Assembly: GCF_001509555.1 (NCBI RefSeq)
Contig: NZ_LMAS01000003.1
Coordinates: 696,114 to 760,113, forward strand
DNA from: Bacillus sp. FJAT-29937
GTDB lineage: Bacteria > Bacillota > Bacilli > Bacillales > Cytobacillaceae
Direction: 5' to 3'
DNA: 64,000 nucleotides
Made by a program: the position numbers and the translations under genes. Below the pieces are notes generated by a model. It had not been told where the DNA came from and did not search any database. It saw nothing but the letters and a program-made list of their open reading frames with translations. This document shows, piece by piece, positions 1 through 9,669 of this stretch; within the stretch, counting starts at the first letter, position 1; each line of letters starts with the position of its first letter.

Positions 1-624
1 TTATGGAGAGACATTGCAGACCATGAAGTGCCTGAGCACGTAAACCCGGCACACCATTTTTCTGCATTCGTTTACTGCTTTGGCGGATTAACGTTCTTCG
101 TTACTGTTATCCAAATCTTGTCTGGAATGTTCTTAACGATGTATTATGTTCCAGATATCAAAAATGCATGGGAATCTGTTTATTACTTGCAAAACCATGT
201 TGCTTTTGGACAAATTGTCCGAGGAATGCATCACTGGGGAGCAAGCTTAGTCATTGTAATGATGTTCTTACATACGCTACGTGTTTTCTTCCAAGGTGCT
301 TACAAGAAGCCTCGTGAGTTAAACTGGGTTGTTGGTGTACTTATTTTCTTCGTTATGCTTGCACTTGGATTAACTGGTTATTTATTGCCTTGGGATATGA
401 AAGCATTATTTGCAACAAAAGTTACAATGCAAATTATTGAATCAACACCACTTATTGGTATGCAATTAAAAACGCTAATTGCAGGAGATCCGGAAATTGT
501 CGGTGCTCAAACGATTACTCGCTTCTTCGCGATTCACGTATTCTTCTTGCCTGCAGCCTTATTCGGGTTAATGGCGGCACACTTTGTAATGATTCGTAAA
601 CAAGGTATTTCAGGTCCATTGTAA
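1..624 (+). CDS. qcrB: Menaquinol:cytochrome c reductase cytochrome b subunit (5' end outside window)
   Basis: Cytochrome b subunit of the bc (b6f-like) complex that passes electrons from menaquinol to cytochrome c across the membrane. The frame is open from base 1 (it begins LWRDIADHEVPEH), so only the first residues are missing; about 207 residues are visible. Haem ligand pairs are present as H-x13-H (around MHHWG...FLHTL) and H-x14-H (FAIHV...AAHFV), with four hydrophobic helices. A cysteine in FVYCFGG corresponds to the residue that binds an extra haem covalently in the Bacillus protein (family knowledge). qcrC follows 45 bases downstream in the same operon; qcrA should lie just left of the window. 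Confidence 0.97.
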   Translation, partial: LWRDIADHEVPEHVNPAHHFSAFVYCFGGLTFFVTVIQILSGMFLTMYYVPDIKNAWESVYYLQNHVAFGQIVRGMHHWGASLVIVMMFLHTLRVFFQGAYKKPRELNWVVGVLIFFVMLALGLTGYLLPWDMKALFATKVTMQIIESTPLIGMQLKTLIAGDPEIVGAQTITRFFAIHVFFLPAALFGLMAAHFVMIRKQGISGPL

Positions 625-669
625 AAAATACGATTACGATAATATTGAAAAAGGAGGGGGAATCGCCCA

Positions 670-1437
670 ATGCATCGTGGTAAAGGTATGAAATTCGTAG
701 GTGACTCTCGTGTTCCTGCTGAACGTAAACCGAATATTCCGAAGGATTACTCGGAATACCCTGGAAAAACAGAGGCGTTCTGGCCGAACTTCCTATTAAA
801 GGAATGGATGGTTGGTGCTGTTTTCTTAATCGGATTTCTATGTTTAACAATTGCACATGAACCACCGTTAGAAAAAATAGCTGATCCGAGTGATACAGCT
901 TATATCCCGCTTCCAGACTGGTATTTCTTATTCTTATACCAATTGCTTAAATATACTTATGCATCTGGACCATTCAATGCGGTAGGTGCGTTTATTATTC
1001 CAGGTCTAGCATTTGGGGCGCTGCTACTAGCGCCATTTATTGACCGAGGTCCTGAACGCAAACCATCTAAACGACCATTAGCAACTGGATTTATGCTTCT
1101 AGCTATCGCAGGTATTACATTCCTAACTTGGCAGTCTGTAGCTACTCATGACTGGGAAGCTGCTGCAAACCAAGGGAAAATCGTAGCAGAAGTAGATATT
1201 GATACTGAAGCAGAAGGCTATAAACTTCTTGAATCAAACAACTGCTTGTCATGTCACGGAGCTGAACTTGCAGGTGGTGCAGGTTCACCTGCTCTTATCG
1301 ACACGGGTTTAACTCCTGAAGAAATTTCTGATATTGCGGTAAATGGTAGAGGAAGCATGCCTCCAGGTATGTTTAAAGGAACGGATGAAGAATTAAAAGT
1401 ACTTGCTGAATATATTTCAGGATTAACAAGTAAATAA
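670..1437 (+). CDS. qcrC: Menaquinol:cytochrome c reductase, subunit IV fused to cytochrome c
   Basis: Third subunit of the bc complex. The N-terminal part (about residues 1-150) resembles subunit IV of b6f, with several membrane helices and the PDWYF motif. The C-terminal part (about 170-255) is a cytochrome c domain with haem site C192-L-S-C195-H196 and a distal GSMPPGMF methionine region. This fusion is typical of Bacillus. A strong RBS (aaggaggggg) lies before the ATG. It is the last gene of the qcr operon, since a terminator follows at once. Confidence 0.97.
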   Translation: MHRGKGMKFVGDSRVPAERKPNIPKDYSEYPGKTEAFWPNFLLKEWMVGAVFLIGFLCLTIAHEPPLEKIADPSDTAYIPLPDWYFLFLYQLLKYTYASGPFNAVGAFIIPGLAFGALLLAPFIDRGPERKPSKRPLATGFMLLAIAGITFLTWQSVATHDWEAAANQGKIVAEVDIDTEAEGYKLLESNNCLSCHGAELAGGAGSPALIDTGLTPEEISDIAVNGRGSMPPGMFKGTDEELKVLAEYISGLTSK

Positions 1438-1441
1438 CTGG

Positions 1442-1472
1442 AAAAGCTGACGTTATGCGTCAGCTTTTTTTG
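1442..1472 (+). terminator. Intrinsic terminator of qcr operon
   Basis: Inverted repeat AAAAGCTGACG / CGTCAGCTTTT with a short loop, running into a T tract directly after the qcrC stop. Confidence 0.9.
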
Positions 1473-1561
1473 ATGTTAAATGTTTTGAATCTAACTATAT
1501 TTAATGTATATGGTAAAATAGTTAATATAATACAAACCATATTAAAGAAAAGAGGACCTTC

Positions 1562-2158
1562 ATGAAGTGGATTTATCCTATCCTAGCAAATCGAGCTGTA
1601 CTGTGGCTATTATTAATAGTAAATGTTGCAGGAACTGTATACGGCTATATTTGGTATAAATGGCAGCTAGTTGAGACACCGCCCATTTTCCTGCCATTCG
1701 TACCAGACAGCCCAACAGCGAGTCTGTTTTTTGTTTTCGTATTAATTGCCTTTTTACTGGGGAAGAACTGGCCGCTTTTTGAAGCATTGGCCATTGTCAC
1801 TCTCATTAAATATGGGGTATGGGCCGTAGTCATGAACTTATTAGTTTTCAATGTAACGGGCGAATTGGATTTGGTTGCACTCATGCTAATCATTTCACAT
1901 GGTGCAATGGCAGTCCAAGGTGTACTGTATGCTCCATTTTATCGTATTAAAACTTGGCATTTAGTTGTTACGGGGATTTGGACATTACATAATGATGTAA
2001 TTGATTATGTGTTTTTTATGCTCCCCCGGTACCCTATTTTGGACTTGTATACGCCGCAAATCGGTTATTTTACATTTTGGCTCAGCATGTTTTCATTAGG
2101 GATCACCGCTTTTTTAACCTTAAGAAGAAATCGATTTATCTTAAAATTGAATTCTTAA
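1562..2158 (+). CDS. ypjA: YpjA family membrane protein (DUF1405)
   Basis: A 198-residue hydrophobic protein with about six predicted transmembrane segments, the first at residues 10-30. It matches YpjA (DUF1405), which sits directly after qcrABC in Bacillus. Biochemical function is unknown; the family is membrane-embedded and the neighbourhood is respiratory, but I see no catalytic or haem motif. The start follows agaggacc at suitable spacing. A TGGTAAAAT extended -10-like element lies about 40 bases upstream, so it may have its own weak promoter. Confidence 0.85.
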   Translation: MKWIYPILANRAVLWLLLIVNVAGTVYGYIWYKWQLVETPPIFLPFVPDSPTASLFFVFVLIAFLLGKNWPLFEALAIVTLIKYGVWAVVMNLLVFNVTGELDLVALMLIISHGAMAVQGVLYAPFYRIKTWHLVVTGIWTLHNDVIDYVFFMLPRYPILDLYTPQIGYFTFWLSMFSLGITAFLTLRRNRFILKLNS

Positions 2159-2222
2159 TGAATAGGTATAACCTTGTCCCATCTCTCATAGATATTTAAT
2201 AGTAATTTGAGGGGGGACAAGA

Positions 2223-3023
2223 ATGAAGGCTAGGTTTATCGTTACAGTCATTATATGTATTCTATTATTGCCAGCATCAGTTATCGCAAACGAAACCTCA
2301 CCTGTAGATAGATTGGATCAACTATCCGATGAAGCATTGCAGATGGTTAAGCTTCACCGATACGAAGATGCCAAACGGCTTCTAGATTATTTTTCTGAAC
2401 AATTTGTTTCAGTTACAGGGAAAGAAAGGTCATTCACTGCGGATGAGTTGAGAATTTTGACGATTTCGCATGATGAGGCTGTACAGGCTGCCGCTAATGC
2501 CACAATGAATCATGAAGAGAAAATTAACCGCGTTACGAAGTTTAGGCTTGTAATGGATGCGATAACTTCACCGTATCAACCATTATGGACTGAAATGGAA
2601 TCACCGATTATGACTGTTTTTGCAGAAGTGAAGGAAGCTGTGTATGCTGGTGATAAAAAACAATTTCATACGAACTTGAATTCTTTTTTATCTTTATATG
2701 ACATGATTTACCCTAGTATAAAAATAAATGTCGATAAAGAACGCATACAAAGATTAGATGCAAAAATAAATTTTATTGATAAATATCGGCCTCAAGTATT
2801 AACAGAAACGGCCAGCCAAATGGAGCTTGAAGCATTGGAAGCGGATTTACAGCTCTTATTTGATGAAATGACTGAAGACGAAGCTGATCCTTCTTTATGG
2901 TGGGTAATCATTTCAACGGGAAGTATTATTATTCTTACATTATCCTACGTTGGATGGAGAAAATATAAGGGAGATCAGGAAAAGGAGAAGGAAAAGTCAC
3001 TTTCCAGAAGGCAAAAAGATTGA
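2223..3023 (+). CDS. ypjB: Sporulation-associated membrane protein YpjB
   Basis: A 266-residue protein with an N-terminal signal peptide (about residues 1-23, ending near VIANE), a charged mainly helical extracytoplasmic domain, one membrane helix at about 225-245, and a very basic/acidic C-terminal tail (KGDQEKEKEKS). This layout and position match YpjB, annotated in Bacillus as sporulation-related; the molecular role is not known. The RBS is strong (gagggggg). It sits 64 bases after ypjA. Confidence 0.85.
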   Translation: MKARFIVTVIICILLLPASVIANETSPVDRLDQLSDEALQMVKLHRYEDAKRLLDYFSEQFVSVTGKERSFTADELRILTISHDEAVQAAANATMNHEEKINRVTKFRLVMDAITSPYQPLWTEMESPIMTVFAEVKEAVYAGDKKQFHTNLNSFLSLYDMIYPSIKINVDKERIQRLDAKINFIDKYRPQVLTETASQMELEALEADLQLLFDEMTEDEADPSLWWVIISTGSIIILTLSYVGWRKYKGDQEKEKEKSLSRRQKD

Positions 3024-3142
3024 CGCCATCATTCAGCAAAAATACAATAATATAAAGAAGCTTCACTCATTTTGTGGAGAATTTTCTTTCAATGATTATA
3101 TACGTGCTGCAACTAGAGAAAGCTGAATAAGGAGGGATAGCA

Positions 3143-3823
3143 ATGGGTGGATACCTCATATACTTTGCTATCATTATTTTGATTCCGCTATGGGCGCAAA
3201 TGAGAGTAAAGGGCTCTTATACTAAATATTCAAAAGTCCCAGCCTCATCACATATGAGAGGTGCGGAAGTCGCAAGAAGAATTCTTGACACGAATGGATT
3301 ATTCCATGTCAATGTTGAAGAAGTAAGAGGTCATTTAACAGACCATTACGATCCACGATCCAAAACAGTAAGACTATCATCTGCAAATTTTCACGGTCAC
3401 TCCGTAGCTGCTGCGGCCATTGCAGCTCATGAAGTCGGTCATGCCATACAGGATCAGCAAAATTATGCACCTTTACGATTCCGCCACACGCTTGTGCCAG
3501 TCGCAAATATCGGTTCCAATTTTTCATGGATCCTAATTATGATCGGTTTCCTTGCAGGATTAAACGGATTCGTGTTGCTTGGCATTATTTTTATGGCGTC
3601 AGCTGTAGTTTTCCAACTTGTTACTCTTCCAGTTGAATTTAATGCGTCCAACCGTGCGATGGATCAAATTGTATCGCTTGGCATCATCAGAAACGATGAG
3701 GAAAGGGAAACAAGAAAGGTGCTTAATGCGGCAGCACTCACCTATGTAGCAGCAGCTGCTGTTGCTGTTTTAGAATTACTTCGCTTAATTCTTATTTATA
3801 CCGGAATGCAAAGACAAGAATAA
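3143..3823 (+). CDS. Membrane-bound neutral zinc metallopeptidase, YugP family
   Basis: A 226-residue protein with an N-terminal membrane helix, then the zinc-peptidase motif H96-E-V-G-H100 (AAHEVGHAIQ), two central membrane helices (about 120-165) and a C-terminal helix. A glutamate in LPVEFNASNRA is the likely third zinc ligand, as in the family. YugP-type enzymes are predicted integral membrane proteases; substrate unknown. In B. subtilis yugP lies elsewhere, so its place between ypjB and ypjC differs from that species. RBS aggaggg. A terminator follows. Confidence 0.88.
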   Translation: MGGYLIYFAIIILIPLWAQMRVKGSYTKYSKVPASSHMRGAEVARRILDTNGLFHVNVEEVRGHLTDHYDPRSKTVRLSSANFHGHSVAAAAIAAHEVGHAIQDQQNYAPLRFRHTLVPVANIGSNFSWILIMIGFLAGLNGFVLLGIIFMASAVVFQLVTLPVEFNASNRAMDQIVSLGIIRNDEERETRKVLNAAALTYVAAAAVAVLELLRLILIYTGMQRQE

Positions 3824-3845
3824 AACCAGCCATTTGGCTGGTTTT
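3822..3845 (+). terminator. Intrinsic terminator after YugP-like gene
   Basis: AAAACCAGCCA / TGGCTGGTTTT hairpin ending in a short T run. Confidence 0.8.
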
Positions 3846-3867
3846 GTCTTTGAGAATTGTCTAGCTC

Positions 3868-3971
3868 CAGCGCCTACCCCCTCGAGGTCACAAGCCAATC
3901 CTCCCAGAAAGGAAAAGACACCTTTCCGGGAGGCTCGTCTTGTGCTTGTCGGGGGTGAGCAAGGCGCTTCC
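3868..3971. repeat. 104-bp dispersed palindromic repeat, copy 1
   Basis: Intergenic element starting CAGCGCCTACCCCCTCGAGG and ending GGCGCTTCC. It agrees with copy 2 (12615-12718) at 102 of 104 positions by eye. The two halves are imperfect inverted repeats (AGCGCCT...CACAAGCC...TCCC...AAAGG on both strands), so a transcript could fold into one long hairpin. It lies between convergent genes. Confidence 0.9.
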
Positions 3972-3980
3972 GCTTTTCTA

Positions 3981-4841
3981 TTAATGTTCGATTGGCTTTT
4001 TGTTTTCGTCTAAAGTGAAGCCTTCTCCGAGCACATCGTGGACAACTGTGACCGAAACAAAGGCATGCGGATCCACTGAGTTAATGACATTTTTTAACCG
4101 GACAATTTCGTTCTTACCGACGACACAATATAACACTTCTCGATCCTTTTTAGTAAATGACCCATATCCCCTAAGAACTGTTACTCCCCGTTCCATTTCT
4201 ATCATAATCTTATTGGCTATTTCATCATTTAAATCGGAAATAATCATAGCTCCTCTTGCAGAATAGGAACCCTCCTGCATGAAATCAATCACCCTTGCTC
4301 CGACAAATACAGCAACAAGTGTATACATCGCTTCTTGATAGGATAAATAAAAAATTAAAGATAGCGTAATGACGGCGGCATCAAATATGAACATGGTTCT
4401 TCCCATGCTAACGCCTGCATATTTGTTCACTAATCTTGCGATAATGTCAACTCCGCCAGTTGTTCCCCCAAATCGGAAAATCGTTCCAAGGCCAATACCG
4501 ATAGAAACACCAGCAAATAATGCGGCAAGTGTTAAATCTTCATTGAGCGGCATATGGATTTGGTTGCGCTGAAATATCCATAGGAAGATTGAGACGCTGA
4601 CAGTACCGAGTATTGTATATAGGAATGAGGTTTTTCCGAGCAATTTCCAGCCTAGAAAAAATAGCGGAATATTTAATAATAAATTCGTGTACGAAGGATC
4701 CCATTTAAACAGGAAATATAAAAGAAGGGTAATACCAGTAAAACCGCCTTCAGATAAATTATTTTGCATATTAAAATGTACGATGCCGAAAGAAAAGATG
4801 GCAGACCCGAACAAGATAAAAAGAATATTTTTTACTTTCAT
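3981..4841 (-). CDS. ypjC: YitT/YpjC family membrane protein (DUF2179 C-terminus)
   Basis: About 286 residues: five or six membrane helices in the first 200 residues (YitT domain, with the glycine-rich RFGGTTGGVDIIARL segment), then a cytosolic DUF2179 domain ending near the C-terminus (VSVTVVHDVLGEGF). The family's function is not established. The open frame extends 29 codons further upstream, but I chose the start at MKVKNILF because an aggagga RBS lies 7 bases before it and family proteins start there. It lies between ypjB/yugP-like and ypjD as in B. subtilis, but on the opposite strand to its neighbours. Confidence 0.88.
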   Translation of the reverse strand: MKVKNILFILFGSAIFSFGIVHFNMQNNLSEGGFTGITLLLYFLFKWDPSYTNLLLNIPLFFLGWKLLGKTSFLYTILGTVSVSIFLWIFQRNQIHMPLNEDLTLAALFAGVSIGIGLGTIFRFGGTTGGVDIIARLVNKYAGVSMGRTMFIFDAAVITLSLIFYLSYQEAMYTLVAVFVGARVIDFMQEGSYSARGAMIISDLNDEIANKIMIEMERGVTVLRGYGSFTKKDREVLYCVVGKNEIVRLKNVINSVDPHAFVSVTVVHDVLGEGFTLDENKKPIEH

Positions 4842-4959
4842 ATAAAAATCCTCCGCTTCCAATTTCCTACATAAATTATTGTGCCCGTTCGGAAAGGATA
4901 AAGTCAAGCATGTTTCGAACCTAATCAAACGTATCTGCCTATTATTTAATAAAAAATAT

Positions 4960-4988
4960 TTGTAAAAGAACTATCGTTTAGCTAACAT
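4960..4988 (+). promoter_or_regulatory. Sigma-A-like promoter for the ypjD-dapB operon
   Basis: TTGTAA, 17-base spacer, TAACAT. It lies about 55 bases upstream of ypjD and is the only plausible promoter before this tightly packed gene run. Confidence 0.5.
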
Positions 4989-5043
4989 GAAAGAAGGGAA
5001 TTAGTAGGTTTACCTTTTAACAGAAGAAGGGATGAAATAAAGA

Positions 5044-5385
5044 GTGCAAGAAAAAACAATGAAAGATCTGCAAGAAGAAGTAGATACATACATAGGCCAA
5101 TTTAAAGAAGGGTATTTTAGTCCTTTAGCCATGCTTGCTAGACTTACAGAGGAACTAGGCGAGCTTGCAAGAGAAATTAATCATCGATACGGGGAGAAAC
5201 CAAAAAAAGCAACTGAAGCGGAAAAAGCAATTGAAGAGGAAATGGGAGATATGCTGTTTGTCCTCATTTGCTTGGCCAATTCATTAAATATCGATTTGGA
5301 GACTGCACATAACCAAATTATGAATAAATTTAATACCCGCGATAAAGACCGCTGGACTAGAATTGAAGAGCAGGGGGATAAATAA
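5044..5385 (+). CDS. ypjD: MazG-like nucleotide pyrophosphohydrolase
   Basis: A 113-residue MazG-fold protein expected to hydrolyse (d)NTPs to monophosphates. The metal-binding acidic signature is visible: [10 protein letters not shown] followed by EEEMGDMLF. The start is GTG ([14 protein letters not shown]), which matches the family N-terminus; the upstream aaggg is a modest RBS. It heads the dapB-mgsA-bsh-cca-birA run, and its TAA ends one base before dapB starts. Confidence 0.9.
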   Translation: MQEKTMKDLQEEVDTYIGQFKEGYFSPLAMLARLTEELGELAREINHRYGEKPKKATEAEKAIEEEMGDMLFVLICLANSLNIDLETAHNQIMNKFNTRDKDRWTRIEEQGDK

Positions 5386-5386
5386 G

Positions 5387-6187
5387 ATGAATAAAATTAA
5401 TATTGTAATTGCAGGTGCAAGAGGAAGAATGGGAAGGGAAGCCGTTCAGCTTGTTCAGAATACCGATCAATATCAGTTAGTGGCGGTAGTTGATCATAAG
5501 AATGGCGGAGGCTTGCTCAGTGATTTTGATGGCTTCACTGGATTGGATATTCCTATATATACGGATATGTCTCAATGCTTCCAGGAAATTAAGGCAGATG
5601 TCCTTATCGATTTAACAACACCTGAATTTGGTATGCTTCATGCGAAAACGGCATTGGTGCATGGGGTTAGACCTGTTGTTGGAACGACAGGCTTTACGAA
5701 AGAGAACCTAAATGAGCTTGAATCACTTTGCTGTGAAAAGGAACTAGGCTGTATCATTGCACCTAATTTTGCCATTGGCGCAATTTTAATGATGAAATTC
5801 GCCCAAATGGCCGGAAAATATTTCAATGATGTCGAAATTATTGAACTCCACCATGATCAAAAGCTGGATGCTCCGTCAGGAACAGCGGTAAAAACGGCAG
5901 AAATGATTGCAGGAGTTAGGCAGTCAAAGAAACAAGGTCATCCAGATGAAAAGGAAACAATATCTGGTGCAAGAGGAGCAGATTTTGAAGGGATGCATAT
6001 TCATTCAGTCAGATTACCTGGTTTAGTCGCCCATCAGCAAGTGATGTTCGGCTCAGAAGGACAAACTTTAACAATCCGGCATGACTCCTATAATCGAGCC
6101 TCCTTTATGTCGGGAGTTAAACATGCTGTTGATACCGTGTTAGGAATTGATACTCTAGTTTACGGACTGGAAAACATATTAGAATAG
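5387..6187 (+). CDS. dapB: 4-hydroxy-tetrahydrodipicolinate reductase
   Basis: Reduces hydroxy-tetrahydrodipicolinate with NAD(P)H in lysine and diaminopimelate synthesis, feeding peptidoglycan and spore dipicolinate. The nucleotide-binding GARGRMGRE is at the N-terminus, and the catalytic [15 protein letters not shown] segment (His and Lys) lies in the second domain. 266 residues, the usual length. The open frame begins 8 codons earlier inside ypjD; I chose ATG 5387 for its aggggg RBS and the conserved [10 protein letters not shown] start. No leader riboswitch is seen. Confidence 0.96.
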   Translation: MNKINIVIAGARGRMGREAVQLVQNTDQYQLVAVVDHKNGGGLLSDFDGFTGLDIPIYTDMSQCFQEIKADVLIDLTTPEFGMLHAKTALVHGVRPVVGTTGFTKENLNELESLCCEKELGCIIAPNFAIGAILMMKFAQMAGKYFNDVEIIELHHDQKLDAPSGTAVKTAEMIAGVRQSKKQGHPDEKETISGARGADFEGMHIHSVRLPGLVAHQQVMFGSEGQTLTIRHDSYNRASFMSGVKHAVDTVLGIDTLVYGLENILE

Positions 6188-6202
6188 TAAGGAGGCGTTA
6201 AG

Positions 6203-6622
6203 ATGAATATTGCTTTAATTGCCCATGATAAGAAAAAGGATGCGCTTGTTGGCTTTGCAACGGCGTATAAAGATATTCTAGCCGAGCATACACTTTTCGC
6301 CACAGGAACTACTGGTTTAAGAATCATCAATGCAACAGGCTTAGACGTTCATCGATTTCAATCAGGACCTTTCGGTGGAGATCAAGAAATTGGTGCATAT
6401 GTAGCCAATAATAAAATGGATATTGTGATATTCTTTAGAGATCCTTTAACAGCTCAGCCACATGAGCCAGATGTGACGGCATTAATTCGTTTATGCGATG
6501 TATACTCTGTGCCGCTTGCAACAAATATGGGGACTGCAGAAATACTAATTAAAGGGCTTGAGCGCGGGGACCTATCTTGGAGAAATATTGTCTATGGAAA
6601 AAGCGGTGGTCAGGATGTCTGA
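6203..6622 (+). CDS. mgsA: Methylglyoxal synthase
   Basis: Converts dihydroxyacetone phosphate to methylglyoxal plus phosphate, a bypass of lower glycolysis. 139 residues. Family motifs include the phosphate-binding GTTGLRI and GPFGGDQE, and the catalytic aspartate region FFRDPL. It stands directly before the bacillithiol genes, and bacillithiol is the thiol used to detoxify methylglyoxal in Bacillus, so the linkage makes sense. RBS aaggaggcg. It overlaps bshB1 by 8 bases. Confidence 0.96.
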   Translation: MNIALIAHDKKKDALVGFATAYKDILAEHTLFATGTTGLRIINATGLDVHRFQSGPFGGDQEIGAYVANNKMDIVIFFRDPLTAQPHEPDVTALIRLCDVYSVPLATNMGTAEILIKGLERGDLSWRNIVYGKSGGQDV

Positions 6623-7331
6623 AATAAAGCTTGATATTCTTGCATTTGGTGCACATGCTGATGATGTTGAAATCGGCATGGGTGCATCCATTGCAAAATT
6701 CGCATATATAGGAAAAACTATCGGTATTTGTGATCTAACGAATGCGGAGCTATCATCGAACGGTACGGTAGAAACACGAAAGATAGAAGCCCAAAAAGCA
6801 GCAGAGGTTTTGGGCGTTAGCATAAGGGAGAACATTAATCTGCCTGATAGAGGACTATTTCCTAATCCAGAATTTATAAAGAAAATAACAGCAGTAATTC
6901 GCAAATATCGCCCTTCTCTTGTGTTTGCACCTTATTATTATGATCGCCACCCTGATCATGGGCAATGTGCCCGTCTTGTAGAGGAGGCAATCTTTTCTGC
7001 TGGAATCCGAAAATACTCTACTGAAGATGAATTTGGCCCGCATCGGGTAAAAAATCTTTTCTTTTATATGATTAATGGGTATCATGAACCGGACTTTGTC
7101 ATTGATGTTTCAAATTATATGGATAAAAAAATCGAGAGCCTTCGAGCATATAAAAGCCAGTTTGAAAAAAATGACGGAACCTTCAACACGCCGCTAGTAA
7201 ATGGGTATATTGAAACAATTGAAGCAAGAGAAAGACTCTTTGGCAAAGAAGTTGAGGTAGCCTATGCTGAAGGATTTAAACGAAAAAGGCCAGTCATTAT
7301 AAATCTAGATTTATTTGGTGAAAACGAATGA
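6615..7331 (+). CDS. bshB1: Bacillithiol biosynthesis deacetylase BshB1
   Basis: Zinc deacetylase of the PIG-L/LmbE family that removes acetyl from N-acetylglucosaminyl-malate, the second step of bacillithiol synthesis. Motifs: AHADDVEIG (zinc His and Asp) near the N-terminus and RHPDHG in mid-protein. 238 residues. The open frame extends upstream into mgsA, but ATG 6615 ([17 protein letters not shown]) fits the family start. It overlaps bshA by 4 bases (ATGA), implying translational coupling. Confidence 0.94.
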   Translation: MSEIKLDILAFGAHADDVEIGMGASIAKFAYIGKTIGICDLTNAELSSNGTVETRKIEAQKAAEVLGVSIRENINLPDRGLFPNPEFIKKITAVIRKYRPSLVFAPYYYDRHPDHGQCARLVEEAIFSAGIRKYSTEDEFGPHRVKNLFFYMINGYHEPDFVIDVSNYMDKKIESLRAYKSQFEKNDGTFNTPLVNGYIETIEARERLFGKEVEVAYAEGFKRKRPVIINLDLFGENE

Positions 7332-8473
7332 AAACAAAATTAAAAATAGGGATAACCTGTTATCCGACAGTAGGCGGATCTGGAGCGATAGCTACTGAAT
7401 TAGGGAAAAAGCTTGCTGAAAGGGGTCATGAAATTCATTTCATTTCTTCAAGCCTTCCGTTCCGCTTAAATAGAATGCATTCAAATATTTATTATCATCA
7501 AGTTGAAGTTAATCAATATTCCGTTTTTCAGTATCCTCCATACGATATTGCCCTTGCCAGTAAGATGGCTGAAGTTATAAAACGGGAAAATCTTGATTTG
7601 CTCCATGTTCATTATGCGATTCCGCATGCTGTTTGTGCCATACTAGCCAAGCAAATGTGTGAACGGGATATTAAAATTGTTACGACCTTACACGGGACTG
7701 ATATAACAGTTCTGGGCTATGATCAGTCTTTAACGGGGGCAATCCGTTTTGGAATAGAAAAATCCGATGCCGTTACGGCAGTATCAAGCTCCTTAACTAC
7801 GCAAACATACGATGTAATCAAACCTGAAAAAAAGATCGATGTCGTTTACAACTTTATTGATGAGCGTGTATACCGTTTAATGGATTCCTCCTATTTAAGG
7901 AAGGAATACGGAATTAAAAAAGAAGAAAAGGTTGTTATCCATGTTTCAAATTTCCGCGGAGTGAAAAGAGTTCAGGACGTAGTAAAGGCTTTTGCTCGAA
8001 TAGCAGAAAAGCTGCCTGCCAAGCTGCTTCTTGTCGGAGATGGGCCCGAAATGACTGTCGTATGCAGTCTTGTAAACAAGTTGGGCATTAATGATAAAGT
8101 ACTATTATTAGGCAAGCAGGATAATCTGGAAGAGCTATACTCAATGAGTGATTTAATGCTGCTGCTTTCAGAAAAGGAAAGCTTTGGATTAGTTGCGTTG
8201 GAAGCGATGGCTTGTGGCGTGCCTTGTATTGGGACAAATATCGGCGGCATTCCAGAAGTGATTTCCAACGGGAAAAATGGTTATTTATGCGAACTTGGCG
8301 ATATTCCGGCAATCGCTGAAAAAGGAATCGTTTTGCTATCGAATGAAGAACTGCATCAGCGCTTTTCAAGAGAAGCGATAAATACAGCGTACCATAACTT
8401 TCGTTCAGAGCTTATTGTCACTCAATATGAGAATATTTATAACAGCCTACTTAAAGAGGATGACGTAATTTGA
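7328..8473 (+). CDS. bshA: N-acetyl-alpha-D-glucosaminyl L-malate synthase
   Basis: GT4 glycosyltransferase joining UDP-GlcNAc to L-malate, the first step of bacillithiol synthesis. 381 residues in two Rossmann halves: the N-terminal acceptor side has [18 protein letters not shown], and the C-terminal donor side has the EX7E-type motif [18 protein letters not shown]. The gene starts in the ATGA overlap with bshB1 and its TGA overlaps the TTG start of cca. Confidence 0.95.
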   Translation: MKTKLKIGITCYPTVGGSGAIATELGKKLAERGHEIHFISSSLPFRLNRMHSNIYYHQVEVNQYSVFQYPPYDIALASKMAEVIKRENLDLLHVHYAIPHAVCAILAKQMCERDIKIVTTLHGTDITVLGYDQSLTGAIRFGIEKSDAVTAVSSSLTTQTYDVIKPEKKIDVVYNFIDERVYRLMDSSYLRKEYGIKKEEKVVIHVSNFRGVKRVQDVVKAFARIAEKLPAKLLLVGDGPEMTVVCSLVNKLGINDKVLLLGKQDNLEELYSMSDLMLLLSEKESFGLVALEAMACGVPCIGTNIGGIPEVISNGKNGYLCELGDIPAIAEKGIVLLSNEELHQRFSREAINTAYHNFRSELIVTQYENIYNSLLKEDDVI

Positions 8474-9669
8474 AAGAGTCTTTTCTAAAAGCCATTCCCC
8501 TTTTATCAAAAATTCAAGAGTCCGGCTTTGAAGCATACTTTGTCGGCGGATCCGTTAGAGACTATTTATTGCAGAAGGAGATTGCAGATGTCGATATCGC
8601 CACTTCTGCAACACCTGAGGAAATTAGAACGATTTTTCCGAAAACGATAGATGTTGGAATCGAGCATGGAACTATTGTTGTTCTATATAATGGGATTCCA
8701 TATGAAGTGACAACCTTCCGAACGGAAGCAGAATATATTGACTTCAGACGGCCATCAGAGGTTCAATTTATCCGGTCATTGGATGAAGATTTAAAACGCA
8801 GGGATTTTACGATGAATGCGATTGCCATGGACAAGGAAGGACGATTTGTTGACCCGTTTCATGGCATGCAGGCTATTAAGGATAGAATAATAAAAACGGT
8901 CGGGACGGCAGAGGATCGTTTTTCAGAGGATGCATTAAGAATGATGCGTGCTGTCCGTTTCTATAGTCAGCTAGGCTTTCAAATTGAAGAAACGACCTAT
9001 CAGGCTTTGAAATCCTCCGCCTCATTACTCGCAAATATCTCAACAGAGAGAAAACTAGCTGAGTTCGAAAAGCTTCTAGCTGGAAAAAGCCGAATTCAAG
9101 CATTGCTTGTACTCGCTGATACCGGCCTTTTAAGCTATTTACCTTGTACGAGCCCATTTGTCGAAACGATAAATAGCATTGAAAAATATGATTGCAGCAA
9201 ACTTTCAGTGAATGAAATGTGGGGGATCCTACTCTATCTTTTTAATATTGAATTACATAAAGTGAATGATTTTTTAAAAAGTTGGAAGCTGCCAGTGAAA
9301 AAAATAAAAAAAATCCATCAATTATTGTTTTGGCTTAATTTTAGAGAAAGAAGCCATTGGACAAATATAGCGATGTTCGATGCCGGCGCTGAAATCGTTG
9401 AGGGAACAGAAAAAATTTATAATGTATTACATACTCAGGATGTTAACGTACATATAGAAAGTTTACTGTTAAGTTATGATTTATTGCCAATAAAACAGCG
9501 AAGTGAATTACAAGTTACAGGAACCGACCTGCAAGAATGGTTTCAAAAAACCCCTGGACCTTGGATTAAGGAAAAATTAGCTGAGGCTGAGATTTCAGTT
9601 TTAAACAAGCATGTCAGTAATCGCAAAGATTCATTAAAGGAGTGGCTGTTACGGTGCAATCAGAGTTAA
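8470..9669 (+). CDS. cca: CCA tRNA nucleotidyltransferase
   Basis: Adds or repairs the 3' CCA of tRNAs. 399 residues. The class II nucleotidyltransferase head has GGSVRDYLL and the metal-binding DVDIATSA. The [12 protein letters not shown] and RxxRF segments ([12 protein letters not shown]) follow, with a helical C-terminal body. The start is TTG, sharing bases with the bshA stop (TTGA), with agagg upstream inside bshA. It overlaps birA by 16 bases. Confidence 0.95.
   Translation: MKESFLKAIPLLSKIQESGFEAYFVGGSVRDYLLQKEIADVDIATSATPEEIRTIFPKTIDVGIEHGTIVVLYNGIPYEVTTFRTEAEYIDFRRPSEVQFIRSLDEDLKRRDFTMNAIAMDKEGRFVDPFHGMQAIKDRIIKTVGTAEDRFSEDALRMMRAVRFYSQLGFQIEETTYQALKSSASLLANISTERKLAEFEKLLAGKSRIQALLVLADTGLLSYLPCTSPFVETINSIEKYDCSKLSVNEMWGILLYLFNIELHKVNDFLKSWKLPVKKIKKIHQLLFWLNFRERSHWTNIAMFDAGAEIVEGTEKIYNVLHTQDVNVHIESLLLSYDLLPIKQRSELQVTGTDLQEWFQKTPGPWIKEKLAEAEISVLNKHVSNRKDSLKEWLLRCNQS

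Noticed and set aside
1485..1519. Full promoter for ypjA (TTGAAT ... TAAAAT)
   Set aside because: Spacer of 23 bases is too long; only the extended -10 is plausible.
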